In this document: piece after piece, positions 15,652 through 23,837 of the stretch
Position numbering within the stretch: position 1 is the first letter of the stretch
Layout of the letters: each line of letters starts with the position of its first letter
NCBI RefSeq assembly: GCF_006442965.1
Contig: NZ_VFWX01000025.1
Span: 32,990-96,989, forward strand
From: Mesorhizobium sp. CU3
Lineage (GTDB): Bacteria > Pseudomonadota > Alphaproteobacteria > Rhizobiales > Rhizobiaceae
Direction of reading: 5' to 3'
DNA: 64,000 bases
The notes under the pieces: model-generated
What the model was told of the DNA's origin: nothing
The model's input: only the letters and a program-made list of their open reading frames with translations
Database searches by the model: none
Position numbers and translations under genes: made by a program

Positions 15652-16554
15652 CTAATGCGCCGCCGCCCTGGCATAGCGCCCGGGTGGTTGGCCGACATGG
15701 CGGCTGAAGGCGGTGCTGAAGGTGCTAGCGGAGCCGTAGCCGACGCGCTCTGCGACCTCGGCGATGTCGGCCTCCCGCCGGCGCAGCATGTCCTTGGCCA
15801 ACGCCATGCGCCACGACAGCAGATACTCCATCGGCGGCATGCCGACGCTGCGCAGGAAGCGGTCGAAGAAGGCGGAGCGCGACAGCGCCGCCACCCCGGC
15901 CAGCTCGACAATCGTCCAGGGCCGCGCCGGGTCGGCGTGCATTTTGCGGATCGCTTCGGCCAGCCGGGCGTCGCCCAGGCCGCGCAGCAGCCCGGCCGAC
16001 GCGCCGGGCGTCTGCGTCTGCCGGAGCGATTCGACCAGCAGGATTTCGATCAGCTTGGTCAGCACCAGCTCGCGCCCCGCATACTGCCCGGCGGCCTCCT
16101 CGATCAGCAGTTTCACGAGCACCGACAGCCGCTCGACGCCGCGGACATGTACTTGGGCAGGCAGCAGCGAAACCAGCAGGCCGGCATCCTCGCCGTCGAA
16201 GAGAAAATAGCCGCCCAGCATGCGCAGGTCGGGTGGGCCGTCCTGCCTGCCATGCCGCACCTCGCCATCGGCTGTCGTGGCAAGATCGGGATCGATGAAG
16301 GTCGGAACCGCAGGCTCGAAGCCCGACATGGTGAAGCCCGGCGTTGTCGGCAGCAGAACGAAGTCGCCCGCCTCGAGCGTCAAGGGCGGCTGCCCGTCCA
16401 GGGCCAGGCGGCATGAGCCCTCGATGACGATGGCGAAGCTCGGATGGCCGAAATCAGCGTAGCGCACACCCCAGCGCCCGGCGCCGCTGATGCCTTTGGT
16501 GAACACCGCGCGGGGCCTGAGCAGCCCTATGACTTCAGAGAGCGGGTCGACCAT
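15652..16554 (-). CDS. AraC-family regulator with cupin-type sensor
   Basis: A protein of 300 residues. Residues about 1-190 form an AraC-binding cupin-like domain (GVRYADFGHPSFAIVIEGSC near residue 30, and PPLTLEAGDFVLLP). The C-terminal 100 residues are the double helix-turn-helix (GVAALSRSAFFDRFLRSVGM, then VAERVGYGSASTFSTAFSR). It is divergent from an SDR gene, the usual target for this subgroup. The ATG at 16554 gives the usual N-terminus; an upstream ATG at 16590 would run into the presumed operator. Confidence 0.9.
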   Translation of the reverse strand: MVDPLSEVIGLLRPRAVFTKGISGAGRWGVRYADFGHPSFAIVIEGSCRLALDGQPPLTLEAGDFVLLPTTPGFTMSGFEPAVPTFIDPDLATTADGEVRHGRQDGPPDLRMLGGYFLFDGEDAGLLVSLLPAQVHVRGVERLSVLVKLLIEEAAGQYAGRELVLTKLIEILLVESLRQTQTPGASAGLLRGLGDARLAEAIRKMHADPARPWTIVELAGVAALSRSAFFDRFLRSVGMPPMEYLLSWRMALAKDMLRRREADIAEVAERVGYGSASTFSTAFSRHVGQPPGRYARAAAH

Positions 16555-16580
16555 ATCCCGGACTCTTGCAAACAAACTAT

Positions 16581-16603
16581 GGACTGTCAATTATAGATAG
16601 TCC
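16581..16603. promoter_or_regulatory. Imperfect palindrome in the AraC/SDR intergenic region
   Basis: GGACTGTC (16581-16588) and GATAGTCC (16596-16603) pair at seven of eight positions around a 7-base AT-rich spacer. It lies between the divergent starts at 16554 and 16657, and is a candidate regulator site or promoter element. Confidence 0.4.
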
Positions 16604-16656
16604 TGCCCATCGCGCATACCTTGTCGCCGCAAACCCAGCAACAAGGAAACGATCCC

Positions 16657-17409
16657 ATGCAAACCATATTGATCACCGGCGCTTCCTCGGGCTACGGCCT
16701 GGAAACAGCCCGTCACTTCCTGGCCAATGGCTGGAGCGTCATCGCCACCATGCGCAGGCCGCGCGAGGATCTGCTGCCGCGTTCGCCGGCGCTGCGCGTC
16801 CTGCCGCTCGACGTGACGGATGAGACCAGCATCGCAACGGCGATCGATGCCGCCGGACCGATCGATGCGCTGGTCAACAATGCCGGCATCGGTATCGCCG
16901 GCGCCTTCGAGGCCACGCCGATGGCGCATATCCGCAAAATCTTCGAGACCAACACGTTCGGCGTCATGGCGATGACGCAGGCTGCGATCCCGCAGATGCG
17001 CGAGCGCGGCTCGGGCGTCATCGTCAACGTGACATCGAGCGCCACGCTGGCGCCCTTCCCGTTGGCGGCGCCCTACACCGCGAGCAAGCAGGCGATCGAA
17101 GGTTTCACCGGCTCACTGGCGCTCGAACTCGCACCTTTCGGCATTCGCGCGAAGCTGGTCGAGCCCGGCTATGGCCCGACGACGCGGTTCTCGCAAAACA
17201 CGGAAGTCCGCGTCCAGGACCTGATCCCCGAGGCCTATGCCGATTTCGCCAAGGCGATCTTCGGCGATCTGGACGAGCCAGCCATGGCAGCGCCTCTGAC
17301 CACGCGCGAAATCGACGTCGCCGAAGGCGTGTGGCGTGCCGTCAACGACACGACAGGAACGCTGCGTTTTCCCGCTGGCGCCGATTCGATGGCGCTGGCT
17401 GCGGTTTAG
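16657..17409 (+). CDS. Short-chain dehydrogenase/reductase (SDR)
   Basis: A classical SDR of 250 residues: cofactor motif TGASSGYG (7-14), NNAG (74-77), and the catalytic pair Tyr140-x3-Lys144 (YTASK) with Ser127 or Ser128 upstream. NAD(P)-dependent oxidation or reduction of an unknown carbonyl or alcohol. The tyrosine in TGASSGYG is a small deviation from the common GIG. AAGGAAA lies upstream of the ATG. Divergent from the AraC gene, which probably regulates it. Confidence 0.92.
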   Translation: MQTILITGASSGYGLETARHFLANGWSVIATMRRPREDLLPRSPALRVLPLDVTDETSIATAIDAAGPIDALVNNAGIGIAGAFEATPMAHIRKIFETNTFGVMAMTQAAIPQMRERGSGVIVNVTSSATLAPFPLAAPYTASKQAIEGFTGSLALELAPFGIRAKLVEPGYGPTTRFSQNTEVRVQDLIPEAYADFAKAIFGDLDEPAMAAPLTTREIDVAEGVWRAVNDTTGTLRFPAGADSMALAAV

Positions 17410-17524
17410 CGCGTTCGCAACCAAACGGTTGTTTTCGCGTTTGTTTAAGCCGCGGAAAGCATGTCTCGCGCCATATAGCCGTTGGTTTCGGCGGCAAACC
17501 ACGCGAAACAGGGAGGAGGCCGCA

Positions 17525-17872
17525 ATGACACGGCCAGCAGTCGAGATAGGCGACAGGGTGGCGCTGGTCGCCACGGTTACCGAGTGTATCAACGACCGCG
17601 TGGTGATAAGCCTGCCCAGCAATGATCACAGCTATTGCATGGTGGCCCCCAACGCCAAGGCTGGCGACAAGCTGCGGCTTGAGGGCGAGGTCGTGCATAT
17701 CGACGAGGATTCAAACCGGATCACGGTGCAGGTGCTTGGGCGCGTCACGGTTGACAGCACCTCCGTCGAGATGGTGGCGAGGCGCCGCGATATGGATCAT
17801 ATCGGTTCCAACGTCCCCGGCCACTCAAGACCCAGGACACCCGCCCACCCGCACGGCAGCAGCCACCGCTGA
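17525..17872 (+). CDS. Hypothetical protein with a possible OB-like beta fold
   Basis: A protein of 115 residues starting after a strong GGGAGGAGG. The first 75 residues alternate beta-type segments (GDRVALVATVTECINDRVVI, DKLRLEGEVVHIDEDS, RITVQVLGRVTVDS), which suggests a small barrel. The last 25 residues are low-complexity and rich in His, Pro and Arg. I recognise no family and give no function. Confidence 0.65.
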   Translation: MTRPAVEIGDRVALVATVTECINDRVVISLPSNDHSYCMVAPNAKAGDKLRLEGEVVHIDEDSNRITVQVLGRVTVDSTSVEMVARRRDMDHIGSNVPGHSRPRTPAHPHGSSHR

Positions 17873-17925
17873 GGCGGATAATCGGCGTGGAAGCCGTCGA
17901 ACCTTTGCCGCGGCGCATTTGGCTT

Positions 17926-18075
17926 CTAGTGTCGCTTGAAATACTGCACTTCCCGCTCGTGTTTTTCGGCTGCCTTGCGAGATTTGAAGGTGCCGAGATT
18001 GCGGCGCCTGCCGGTCCTCGGATCGAGCTTGCGCGAATAAAGACGGTATTGGCCTGATTTCAGCTTGCGGATCAT
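17926..18075 (-). CDS. Very small basic protein (49 aa)
   Basis: A 49-residue protein. It starts MIRKLKSGQYRLYSRKLDP, continues with RTGRRRNLGTFKSRKAAEKH and ends QYFKRH. GGGAGGT lies directly upstream. The pattern SGxYRLYSRK with NLGTF and AAEKHE is one I associate with small conserved rhizobial proteins that resemble a minimal integrase-arm or AP2-like beta fold. It is probably a nucleic-acid-binding protein; this is inference. Confidence 0.7.
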   Translation of the reverse strand: MIRKLKSGQYRLYSRKLDPRTGRRRNLGTFKSRKAAEKHEREVQYFKRH

Positions 18076-18294
18076 GGCGACCTCCCTGCGGCCTGAAAGG
18101 CCAACCCGCCGCCGTCGTCCAGGTTCCGGCAGCCGGCATTTGCGAAGCGGCCAGCGTGAACCATTTCACGGACGCAAGCGACACAATGTCGGAATCGACC
18201 CCGCAGCGACACAATTAGGTCGAATTATTTGTACTCAAATGACTTCCGCGACGTTATGTCAGGGTCGCGAGCGGCCGGATCGGAGGAGGGTGAT

Positions 18295-18477
18295 ATGGCG
18301 ACGGCGAAGCTTCACGGCGTGGAACTCGTCAGGGGCCGGAAGTGGACGGTGCGCGTCACCGCCTATGGCACGACGCTCACCTTCCCCTTCGAGGCCGAGC
18401 AATATGCGCGCTCCTATGCCGATGGCCAGGCCTTCCGCCTCGGCGTCCAGGTGGTCGAGTTGAAGGATTGCGCCTGA
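18295..18477 (+). CDS. Small hypothetical protein (60 aa)
   Basis: A protein of 60 residues with a strong GGAGGAGGG immediately before the ATG. It reads as a beta-rich start (GVELVRGRKWTVRVTAYGTT) then a helix (EAEQYARSYADGQAFRLG). No domain recognised. It is probably real because of the ribosome site and gene-like codon use. Confidence 0.55.
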   Translation: MATAKLHGVELVRGRKWTVRVTAYGTTLTFPFEAEQYARSYADGQAFRLGVQVVELKDCA

Positions 18478-18568
18478 GCAACCGAACCGGCGAACCGTCT
18501 CAGGCCACGCGCTGAAATACTCCTCCCACGAAAGGCGCTTAACGTCTTTCCTCGAATTGCCTCAGCGG

Positions 18569-18787
18569 TCACGGACGGCCCTGCGGATCGGCAGGCCGTC
18601 GCCCGAGCAGGGCCGAGCAGTCGATCTCGTCGTGGAAAAGCGCGTTCGGATCGAGCACCAGCCACGAAGCATGGGTGCGCAGGTCCCTGAGCCTGGCGTT
18701 CTTTTGCTCGCGCGCCAAACGATCGGCTTCAGTAACCGACGCCTGGTACGACCTTTCCACCTTGTGATGGTGAGGGATCCTCGACAT
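18569..18787 (-). CDS. Doubtful small ORF
   Basis: A 72-residue frame whose composition (VTEADRLAREQKNARLRDLR, HASWLVLDPNALFHDE) looks protein-like, but there is no ribosome site before the ATG and no recognisable domain. It is the only plausible coding frame in the gap between 18478 and 19302. Confidence 0.3.
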   Translation of the reverse strand: MSRIPHHHKVERSYQASVTEADRLAREQKNARLRDLRTHASWLVLDPNALFHDEIDCSALLGRRPADPQGRP

Positions 18788-19302
18788 CGGCGGAAAACGC
18801 GCTTACTCGGCTTTTCGTTCCGTCGACATTGGACGATCACACGCACCTCGCCCGATGTCTTCGTGCTCCGCGTCTTCACTGCTCCGCTGACGGGCACCAG
18901 AGAACACTTCTCATCGTGATGCCCGGGTATCGGCCAGGGCTGCCGGCAGCGCGTGTTCCTTCGGCGCCAGATGACGAACGAGCATGGCCTGGGATCAGCA
19001 GCGAGGTAGGTAGCCCGGCTTGCCTTTGGCGGTAAAAGAGCAAGGCCCTTTGACAGGCAAGCCGGGCTAAGGCCGGCTATTGGGTTTCCTTGGGGGGAGC
19101 CGGCGTGAGGACAGAGTGTCCGTTTCCGGTTGCGCCCGCAATTGTGGCTGAGGTCCTATGCGGCGGCGCAATGGTCCCAGCGATCGGAACATGATCGCAG
19201 GATACGGACCAGCCGTAAGGCGGCATAATGCCCGATCGGCTGGACAGGGCTTCGGTTTCAGGTGATTCGAACCGAAATCGCCTTTCGAGCGCTCCAGGCC
19301 AC
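18788..19302. other. Gene-poor intergenic stretch
   Basis: About 500 bp with no convincing coding frame. It contains one long perfect inverted repeat (19011-19069, listed separately) and a weaker hairpin near 19250-19275 made of TTCGGTT and AACCGAA. Confidence 0.5.
19011..19069. repeat. Perfect 15-bp inverted repeat
   Basis: TAGCCCGGCTTGCCT at 19011-19025 and AGGCAAGCCGGGCTA at 19055-19069 are exact complements around a 29-base spacer. No adjacent T tract. It may be a dispersed-repeat hairpin or the ends of a degenerate mobile sequence. Confidence 0.75.
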
Positions 19303-19488
19303 TCAAGCCCGCGCGAGGCGGCTGCGTTTTTTCAGCGTTTTTTGCACAAAAAGCTCAGCGTGCTCGGCCCATTGCGCTTCGGCGACGTCGTTCTCGCGGA
19401 CGAACTGCCTGAAAGCTTCCCGCAATGCCTCGAGCTCAAAAATCGACAGCCGCTGGTTTCTTTTAAGTTTCTTTACGCCGGCGTCCAT
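19303..19488 (-). CDS. Small helical hypothetical protein (61 aa)
   Basis: A 61-residue frame starting MDAGVKKLKRNQ and then almost fully helical and charged (LSIFELEALREAFRQFVREN, AQWAEHAELFVQKTLKKRSR). The composition is protein-like, but no good ribosome site is seen and no family is recognised. An in-frame ATG at 19527 would add 13 residues. Confidence 0.45.
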   Translation of the reverse strand: MDAGVKKLKRNQRLSIFELEALREAFRQFVRENDVAEAQWAEHAELFVQKTLKKRSRLARA

Positions 19489-20019
19489 ACTGCGTTGCCA
19501 AGAACAGCAAGGTGAGACGCGTAGCATAAGCGCGTGGTGTTTGGCTCATCAAGAGCTTGGCCCTGACTTCTTTTGGGGGCAATTCCGTTGCGACACCAGT
19601 GTCTTAGCGATCAGCATCGACAGGCCTGGGCGGCTCTTTCCACGAAACGCGCCTCCATCGCTATATATTGGCGCTTACAACGATCGACCAAAAGAAGCTT
19701 ATGACCAAGGGCCGATTGGTCACGGCGCTGTATATGCCGCGATATGTCATTTGCTATAGACCCGAGGCTCGATTGGTGGTTTGTGTGGCGTTGTAGGTAA
19801 GGAATGACCTGCAGTTCAGGTGGCAACCGGCCCGCGTGCTCTCCTTCAAAAGGGGCGGCGCGGGTTTTTGCCATCCGGCGGTGAAGCATTCTTCCCGCCT
19901 GCGAATCGGAACCGAGCGTCGGCTAGCGTTCTTCATTAACCTTCCCTAGGGGCACGGACCAAGGTCGGTGTCGCAATTGCCTCCCCTGGCTTATACTCTG
20001 CCGGACGGGTGGGTGAACG
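19489..20019. other. Intergenic region before the two-component system
   Basis: About 530 bp with no supported gene. Parts near 19640-19760 are less GC-rich. A GC-rich arm pair near 19840-19865 (CCGCG and CGCGG-type) is followed by GTTTTTG, and might be a weak terminator. Nothing else was recognised. Confidence 0.4.
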
Positions 20020-20025
20020 GTGCCG

Positions 20026-21426
20026 ATGTTCGGGCGGTATTTGAAGCAACTTGCGCTGGTCTGGAGCGGGCTCTCGCTGGCCTGGCAGTTCGTGATCGCT
20101 GGCGGCATCGGCCTTTTGGCCGTCATGCTCGTGGTCGGGCTTTGGGTGACCTCGCAGATTCGCGACGGCGTCATGCATAATTCGGCCGTCTCCACGGCGC
20201 TCTATGTCGACAGCGTGATCGCGCCACTGCTGCCCGACATGCGCAAGAGCCAGGAACTCGACGACTCCGTCAAGCGCGCGCTTGACGAGACGCTCGGCCA
20301 GGGCGCGCTCGGCAAGCGATTGCTGTCGTTCAAGCTGTGGCGGCCGGACGGTGCGATCCTATACGCCAAGGATTCCCGTCAGATCGGCCGGCAGTTCAGG
20401 CTCAACCACAACCTCAAATCCGCTTTCGCCGGCAATGTCGTGGCCGAATACAACGATCTCGACGACGACATCGCGGCGGGCGAAGAGGAAGGCTTCAACG
20501 TGCCAGTGCTGGAAATCTACAATCCGGTGCGCGAGCCCTGGTCGGGCGAAGTTGTCGCGGTCTCGGAATTCTATGAAACGGCCGACGAGTTCAAGGACTC
20601 GCTTACCTCGGCGCTGTGGTGGACATGGCTGGTGGTGGCCGGCGCCACGGCAGCAGCCCTTGCGCTGCTTTCGGGCATCGTCTTCCGTGGCAGCCGCACC
20701 ATCGTCACGCAGCAGGCGGCACTCGAGGCCAAGGTCTCCGAATTGCAGGCGGCTTTGGCTCAGAACTCGTCGCTGCGGCAGCGCGTCCAGCGCGCCTCGC
20801 GGCGCGCCACCGCCATCAACGAACGGTATCTGCGGCGCATTGGGGCCGACTTGCATGACGGGCCGGCACAACTGGTGGCGCTCGCCGCGCTCAGGATGGA
20901 CAGCCCCGTGCTGGTCGATCCAGGCACATCGAGCATGCTGCGCGAAGCCGAGATCGCCGGCATTCACAAGACGCTGGGCGAAGCGATGCGCGAGATACGC
21001 GGCATCTGCAACGGCCTGGTGCTGCCGCAGATCGAAACCCAGGCAGTCGCCGACATCTTGCGGCTGGCAGTGGCCGAGCATGAACGGCGCACGAGCACCA
21101 ATGTGCTGCTGACGCTGCCCGAGCGCTTGCCGGAACTCGGTACCTCGGAAAAGATCAGCATCTACCGCTTCGTGCAGGAAGGCCTGAACAATGCCTACCG
21201 CCATGGCAAGGGCAAGGGCCAGCATGTCAGAGCCACGACAAAAAGCGGTAAGCTGCTGGTCGAGGTTCTGGACGCCGGCCCCGGCTTCGATCCGGGCCGG
21301 AGCGAAGGGCTTGGGCTTGCCGGCCTCAGGGAACGTATCGAAAGCATAGGCGGGCAGTTCGAAACGCTGACCGGTCCGGGAGGAACCAGACTGGTAATCA
21401 CCTTGTCTGTCGAGGAGCAACCGTGA
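20026..21426 (+). CDS. NarX-type sensor histidine kinase
   Basis: A protein of about 466 residues (a GTG two codons earlier is also possible). Two membrane helices (about 23-45 and 200-220) bracket an extracytoplasmic sensor domain of about 155 residues. The cytoplasmic part has a coiled segment, the HisKA_3 phosphoacceptor motif (ADLHDGPAQLV, His near 277), and an HATPase region (FVQEGLNNAYRHG, GLGLAGLRERIESIGG). It phosphorylates the LuxR-type regulator encoded next, whose start overlaps its stop by 4 bp. The signal is unknown. Confidence 0.92.
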   Translation: MFGRYLKQLALVWSGLSLAWQFVIAGGIGLLAVMLVVGLWVTSQIRDGVMHNSAVSTALYVDSVIAPLLPDMRKSQELDDSVKRALDETLGQGALGKRLLSFKLWRPDGAILYAKDSRQIGRQFRLNHNLKSAFAGNVVAEYNDLDDDIAAGEEEGFNVPVLEIYNPVREPWSGEVVAVSEFYETADEFKDSLTSALWWTWLVVAGATAAALALLSGIVFRGSRTIVTQQAALEAKVSELQAALAQNSSLRQRVQRASRRATAINERYLRRIGADLHDGPAQLVALAALRMDSPVLVDPGTSSMLREAEIAGIHKTLGEAMREIRGICNGLVLPQIETQAVADILRLAVAEHERRTSTNVLLTLPERLPELGTSEKISIYRFVQEGLNNAYRHGKGKGQHVRATTKSGKLLVEVLDAGPGFDPGRSEGLGLAGLRERIESIGGQFETLTGPGGTRLVITLSVEEQP

Positions 21427-22067
21427 ACACACCCATCCGCGTCGCCATAGTCGACGATCATCCGCTGTTTCGCGAAGGCGTGGCGCGCAGCCTCAGTGAA
21501 ATAGGCGGCTTCGAACTTATCGGCGAAGGCGCCAGCGCCGAGGACGCCGGAAGGCTGGTGCGCGCCAGCACCCCCGATATTCTTCTGCTCGACATCAGCA
21601 TGCCGGGCGGCGGCCTGAACGCGCTCGCCGGTATCCTGTCGGTTGTGCCCGACCAGAAGGTCGTCATGCTGACGGTTTCGGAGACCAATGCCGACGTCGC
21701 CCAGGCGCTGAAGGCAGGCGCGCGCGGCTATGTGCTGAAGGGCGTCGGCTCCAAGGCGCTGGCCGAAATCCTGCGCGATGTCGCCAACGGCCAGAGCTAT
21801 GTATCGCCGAGCCTTTCGGCCAGGCTGCTTTCCGACCTTCTGCAGCCGAGCGGCAGCAAGCCCGATCCACTCAGCCAACTCACCGGCCGAGAAGCCGAGA
21901 TTCTGAAACTGGTGGCCGAAGGGCTGAGCAACAAGGAGGTCGCCGCCCGGCTGTCACTGCAGGAAAAGACGGTCAAGCATCACATGACCAGGGTGCTGGC
22001 CAAGCTCAACGTGCGCAACCGGACGGAAGCGGCGCTGCTGATGCACGAGGCGAGGGAAAAGAACTGA
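21423..22067 (+). CDS. NarL/FixJ-type response regulator
   Basis: A protein of 214 residues. The receiver domain has acidic residues near 11-12 (VDDHPLF), phospho-acceptor Asp57 (LLLDISMPGG) and a late Lys (GYVLKG). The C-terminal LuxR helix-turn-helix is at about 150-205 (LTGREAEILKLVAEGLSNKE, LQEKTVKHHMTRVLAKLNVR). It is coupled to the kinase gene through an ATGA-type overlap. The stop codon lies inside the first unit of the 8-bp repeat array that follows. Confidence 0.94.
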   Translation: MNTPIRVAIVDDHPLFREGVARSLSEIGGFELIGEGASAEDAGRLVRASTPDILLLDISMPGGGLNALAGILSVVPDQKVVMLTVSETNADVAQALKAGARGYVLKGVGSKALAEILRDVANGQSYVSPSLSARLLSDLLQPSGSKPDPLSQLTGREAEILKLVAEGLSNKEVAARLSLQEKTVKHHMTRVLAKLNVRNRTEAALLMHEAREKN

Positions 22068-22205
22068 ACTGGGGAACTGGGGAACTGGGGAACTGGGGAA
22101 CTGAGGAATTGAGGCGGACAGGGAGCGCTGCATCCTTTTCTCCAGTTCTCCGGTTCTCCAGTTCTCCAGTTCTTCAGTTCTTCAGTTCCCCAATTCCCCA
22201 ATTCC
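22067..22205. repeat. Inverted array of 8-bp tandem units
   Basis: Left block, 22067-22114: four perfect AACTGGGG units, then AACTGAGG and AATTGAGG. Right block, 22142-22205: eight units of the complementary polarity (CCAGTTCT, CCGGTTCT, TCAGTTCT, TCAGTTCC, CCAATTCC types). A 27-bp spacer lies between. The two blocks can pair in many registers, so the region could form a long slipped hairpin in DNA or in mRNA after the response regulator. Confidence 0.85.
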
Positions 22206-22221
22206 CCTCCCCAAACGCAAT

Positions 22222-22247
22222 CACCCCCGCCTCTCGAGGCGGGGGTG
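22222..22247. terminator. Strong GC hairpin between convergent genes
   Basis: CACCCCCGCCTC and GAGGCGGGGGTG form a perfect 12-bp stem with a two-base centre. It stands between the end of the response regulator (+) and the end of the Gly/Asn-rich gene (-). No T tract follows on either strand, so it may act as a bidirectional roadblock or as an RNA-stabilising stem. Confidence 0.5.
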
Positions 22248-22290
22248 ACACGCGGGGGCGCGGGAAAAAGGGGGTAGCTCTTCCAGGCCC

Positions 22291-22791
22291 TCACAGACTC
22301 AGCAGACGATTCAAATCCTCCTCCGTCGCCTGCCGCTCGATTATGGTGCGGCCTTGCGCATCCATCATCTGGAAGCGGCCGTTCTCAACCTGCTCCTTCA
22401 TGCCGTTGCGATGCAGGACGGTGATCTTTTTGCCGTCGACCGAGAGCGTGTCGCCGGCCGCGTTGGTGTAGCTGTTCTTACCGCCGGGATTGGTGTTGCC
22501 CTTGCCGCTGTTGTTGCCCGGGCCGGCATTGGGGTTGTTGCCGCCGGCATTGCTGTTTCCCGAGTTGCCGCCGGCGTTGCTGTTGCCGGAATTGCCGCCG
22601 GCGTTGTTTCCGCCGTTGCCATTGCCATTGCCGTTGCCGTTGCCGCCATTGCCATTGCCGCCGGCATAGGCGACGGACGTGAGCCTGGTCACGCTGTCAG
22701 GCGCCAGCAGACAGGGCGCGGTGACAAGCGCCAGCACGGCAGCGGCGCGCAGCGTCAGGTTGGCAAGCCTTGTGCGGGCGGGTTGGCTCAT
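22291..22791 (-). CDS. Gly/Asn-rich secreted protein, paralogue A
   Basis: A protein of 166 residues. After a signal peptide (hydrophobic region about 16-33, cleavage near AYA-GG) comes a low-complexity block of GN, GGN and GNSGNSNAG repeats (about 45-110). A conserved 45-residue C-terminal module follows (ITVLHRNGMKEQVENGRFQM, then GRTIIERQATEEDLNRLLSL). AAGGA precedes the ATG at 22791. It is a paralogue of the gene at 23170-23742, with the same architecture and a shared upstream element. Location is probably periplasmic or cell-surface; the function is unknown. Confidence 0.8.
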   Translation of the reverse strand: MSQPARTRLANLTLRAAAVLALVTAPCLLAPDSVTRLTSVAYAGGNGNGGNGNGNGNGNGGNNAGGNSGNSNAGGNSGNSNAGGNNPNAGPGNNSGKGNTNPGGKNSYTNAAGDTLSVDGKKITVLHRNGMKEQVENGRFQMMDAQGRTIIERQATEEDLNRLLSL

Positions 22792-22910
22792 CCTGTCCTT
22801 TTCGTGCCGGCTCCATCTCGGCATGGGCCAAAGCTCCGCTAAAGGGCATCGGCCTGAAGGAAACCGGATAGGTTAACAGAACAAGGATCACACTCAGGCG
22901 TCGCGGTGAA

Positions 22911-22955
22911 AGCGGCCCACGACCCATGCCCTGCCCGGTCGGACCATTTTTGCCG
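22911..22955 (-). promoter_or_regulatory. Upstream element shared with paralogue B (copy A)
   Basis: The block beginning GCGGCCCACGACCC and continuing to TCGGACC (+ strand) matches 28 of 35 bases with 23838-23880, which lies at a similar distance before paralogue B. It is about 120 bp before the start codon here. Such conservation between otherwise unalike spacers suggests a common promoter or regulator site, or simply duplication. Confidence 0.55.
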
Positions 22956-22999
22956 CCATGGCTGACCAATGTCGGAACCGGCAGCCACGGCCGAAGCTC

Positions 23000-23031
23000 A
23001 AAAAATTACCCCCGCACGAAGGCGGGGGTAA
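23000..23031 (-). terminator. Rho-independent terminator of paralogue B
   Basis: TTACCCCCGC (23006-23015) pairs with GCGGGGGTAA (23022-23031) around a 6-base loop. On the minus strand the stem is followed by TTTTTT, so this is an intrinsic terminator for the gene ending at 23170. Confidence 0.75.
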
Positions 23032-23169
23032 GGTGAGTAGCAAAGTTCTACCGCAAGACGATCAGGACCGTAGAGACGAGGCAAAAGGTGGCAACCTGAT
23101 TTTGCAGCGCTGACCTTCAGTCCCTTTAAGATCTAATCCGGATAAAACCTCGCTATCACAAACTCTGTT

Positions 23170-23742
23170 TTACAAACTTTTCAGGCGATTGAGATCGGCC
23201 ATGGTAGCCTTGCGGTCGATGATGGTGCGTCCGTACTTGTCTTCCATCCTGAACCGGCCGTTCTCGATCTTCTCCTTCATTCCGTTGCGGTGCGTGACCT
23301 GGATGCCCTTGCCGCTAACCTCGACCTTGTCGCCGGTTGCAGGGTTCACATGATCGTCGACATCGGCGGTGCTTGCCGTGCTGGCGCTTGTGCTCGTCCC
23401 TGTGCCGCTTGTGCTGCTGTTCCCGCTACTGCTGCTGTTCCCGCTGCTGCTGCTATTCCCGCTGCTGCTGCTATTCCCGCTGCTGTTGCCGTTACCGTTG
23501 TTGCCGCCGCTGTTTCCGTTCCCGTTGCCGTTGTTGCCGCCGCTATTACCGTTGCCGTTGCCGTTGTTGCCGCCGCCGTTGCCGTTACCGTTCCCGCCAT
23601 TGCCGTTACCGTTGCCGCCTTTGCCGGCATAGGCTTTGGCAATCAGGGGACCGTCGATGGAGAGATTGAAAGGCGCGACAACAAGCGCAATCACAGTCAG
23701 CGCCGGCACGATTAGCCTGCAGCTCCTGCGCGAGGCGCACAT
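23170..23742 (-). CDS. Gly/Asn/Ser-rich secreted protein, paralogue B
   Basis: A protein of 190 residues with a signal peptide (hydrophobic about 10-35, AYA-GKGG). A long repeat block goes from GNGNGG units to NSSSSG units (about 40-130). The C-terminal module (IQVTHRNGMKEKIENGRFRM, GRTIIDRKATMADLNRLKSL) is clearly homologous to that of the gene at 22291-22791. GGGGAG lies before the ATG at 23742. The charged module may be the functional part, with the repeats as a flexible linker; inference only. Confidence 0.8.
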   Translation of the reverse strand: MCASRRSCRLIVPALTVIALVVAPFNLSIDGPLIAKAYAGKGGNGNGNGGNGNGNGGGNNGNGNGNSGGNNGNGNGNSGGNNGNGNSSGNSSSSGNSSSSGNSSSSGNSSTSGTGTSTSASTASTADVDDHVNPATGDKVEVSGKGIQVTHRNGMKEKIENGRFRMEDKYGRTIIDRKATMADLNRLKSL

Positions 23743-23837
23743 CCCATTCTCCCCATGCCAGTCATTCAGCCCGTCGGCCGAACTACCCCACCGGCAAAGT
23801 CGCATCATAAGCATCCCCAATCATCTCCCCATAAGGA

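Larger units (their letters stand above)
22792..23169. other. Intergenic region between the Gly/Asn-rich paralogues
   Basis: It holds the upstream region of paralogue A, including the element at 22911-22955 shared with paralogue B, and the terminator of paralogue B at 23000-23031. No further gene is seen. Confidence 0.6.

Noticed and set aside
14647..16416. A 589-codon open frame on the + strand opposite chrB and the AraC gene
   Set aside because: It is an antisense shadow of GC-rich genes. The composition is dominated by Arg, Gly and Ala with no domain, while the minus strand encodes clear families.
19236..19280. A tRNA-like segment (GGTTTCAGG and GATTCGAACC)
   Set aside because: It has a T-loop-like word but no acceptor stem or anticodon arm could be drawn, and it is part of a simple hairpin.
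22067..22205. CRISPR array
   Set aside because: The repeat units are only 8 bp, are contiguous without spacers, and change polarity halfway; there are no cas genes.
23369..23715. Leu/Pro- or Ala/Val-rich proteins on the + strand
   Set aside because: They are complements of the GN/NS repeat codons of the minus-strand secreted protein.
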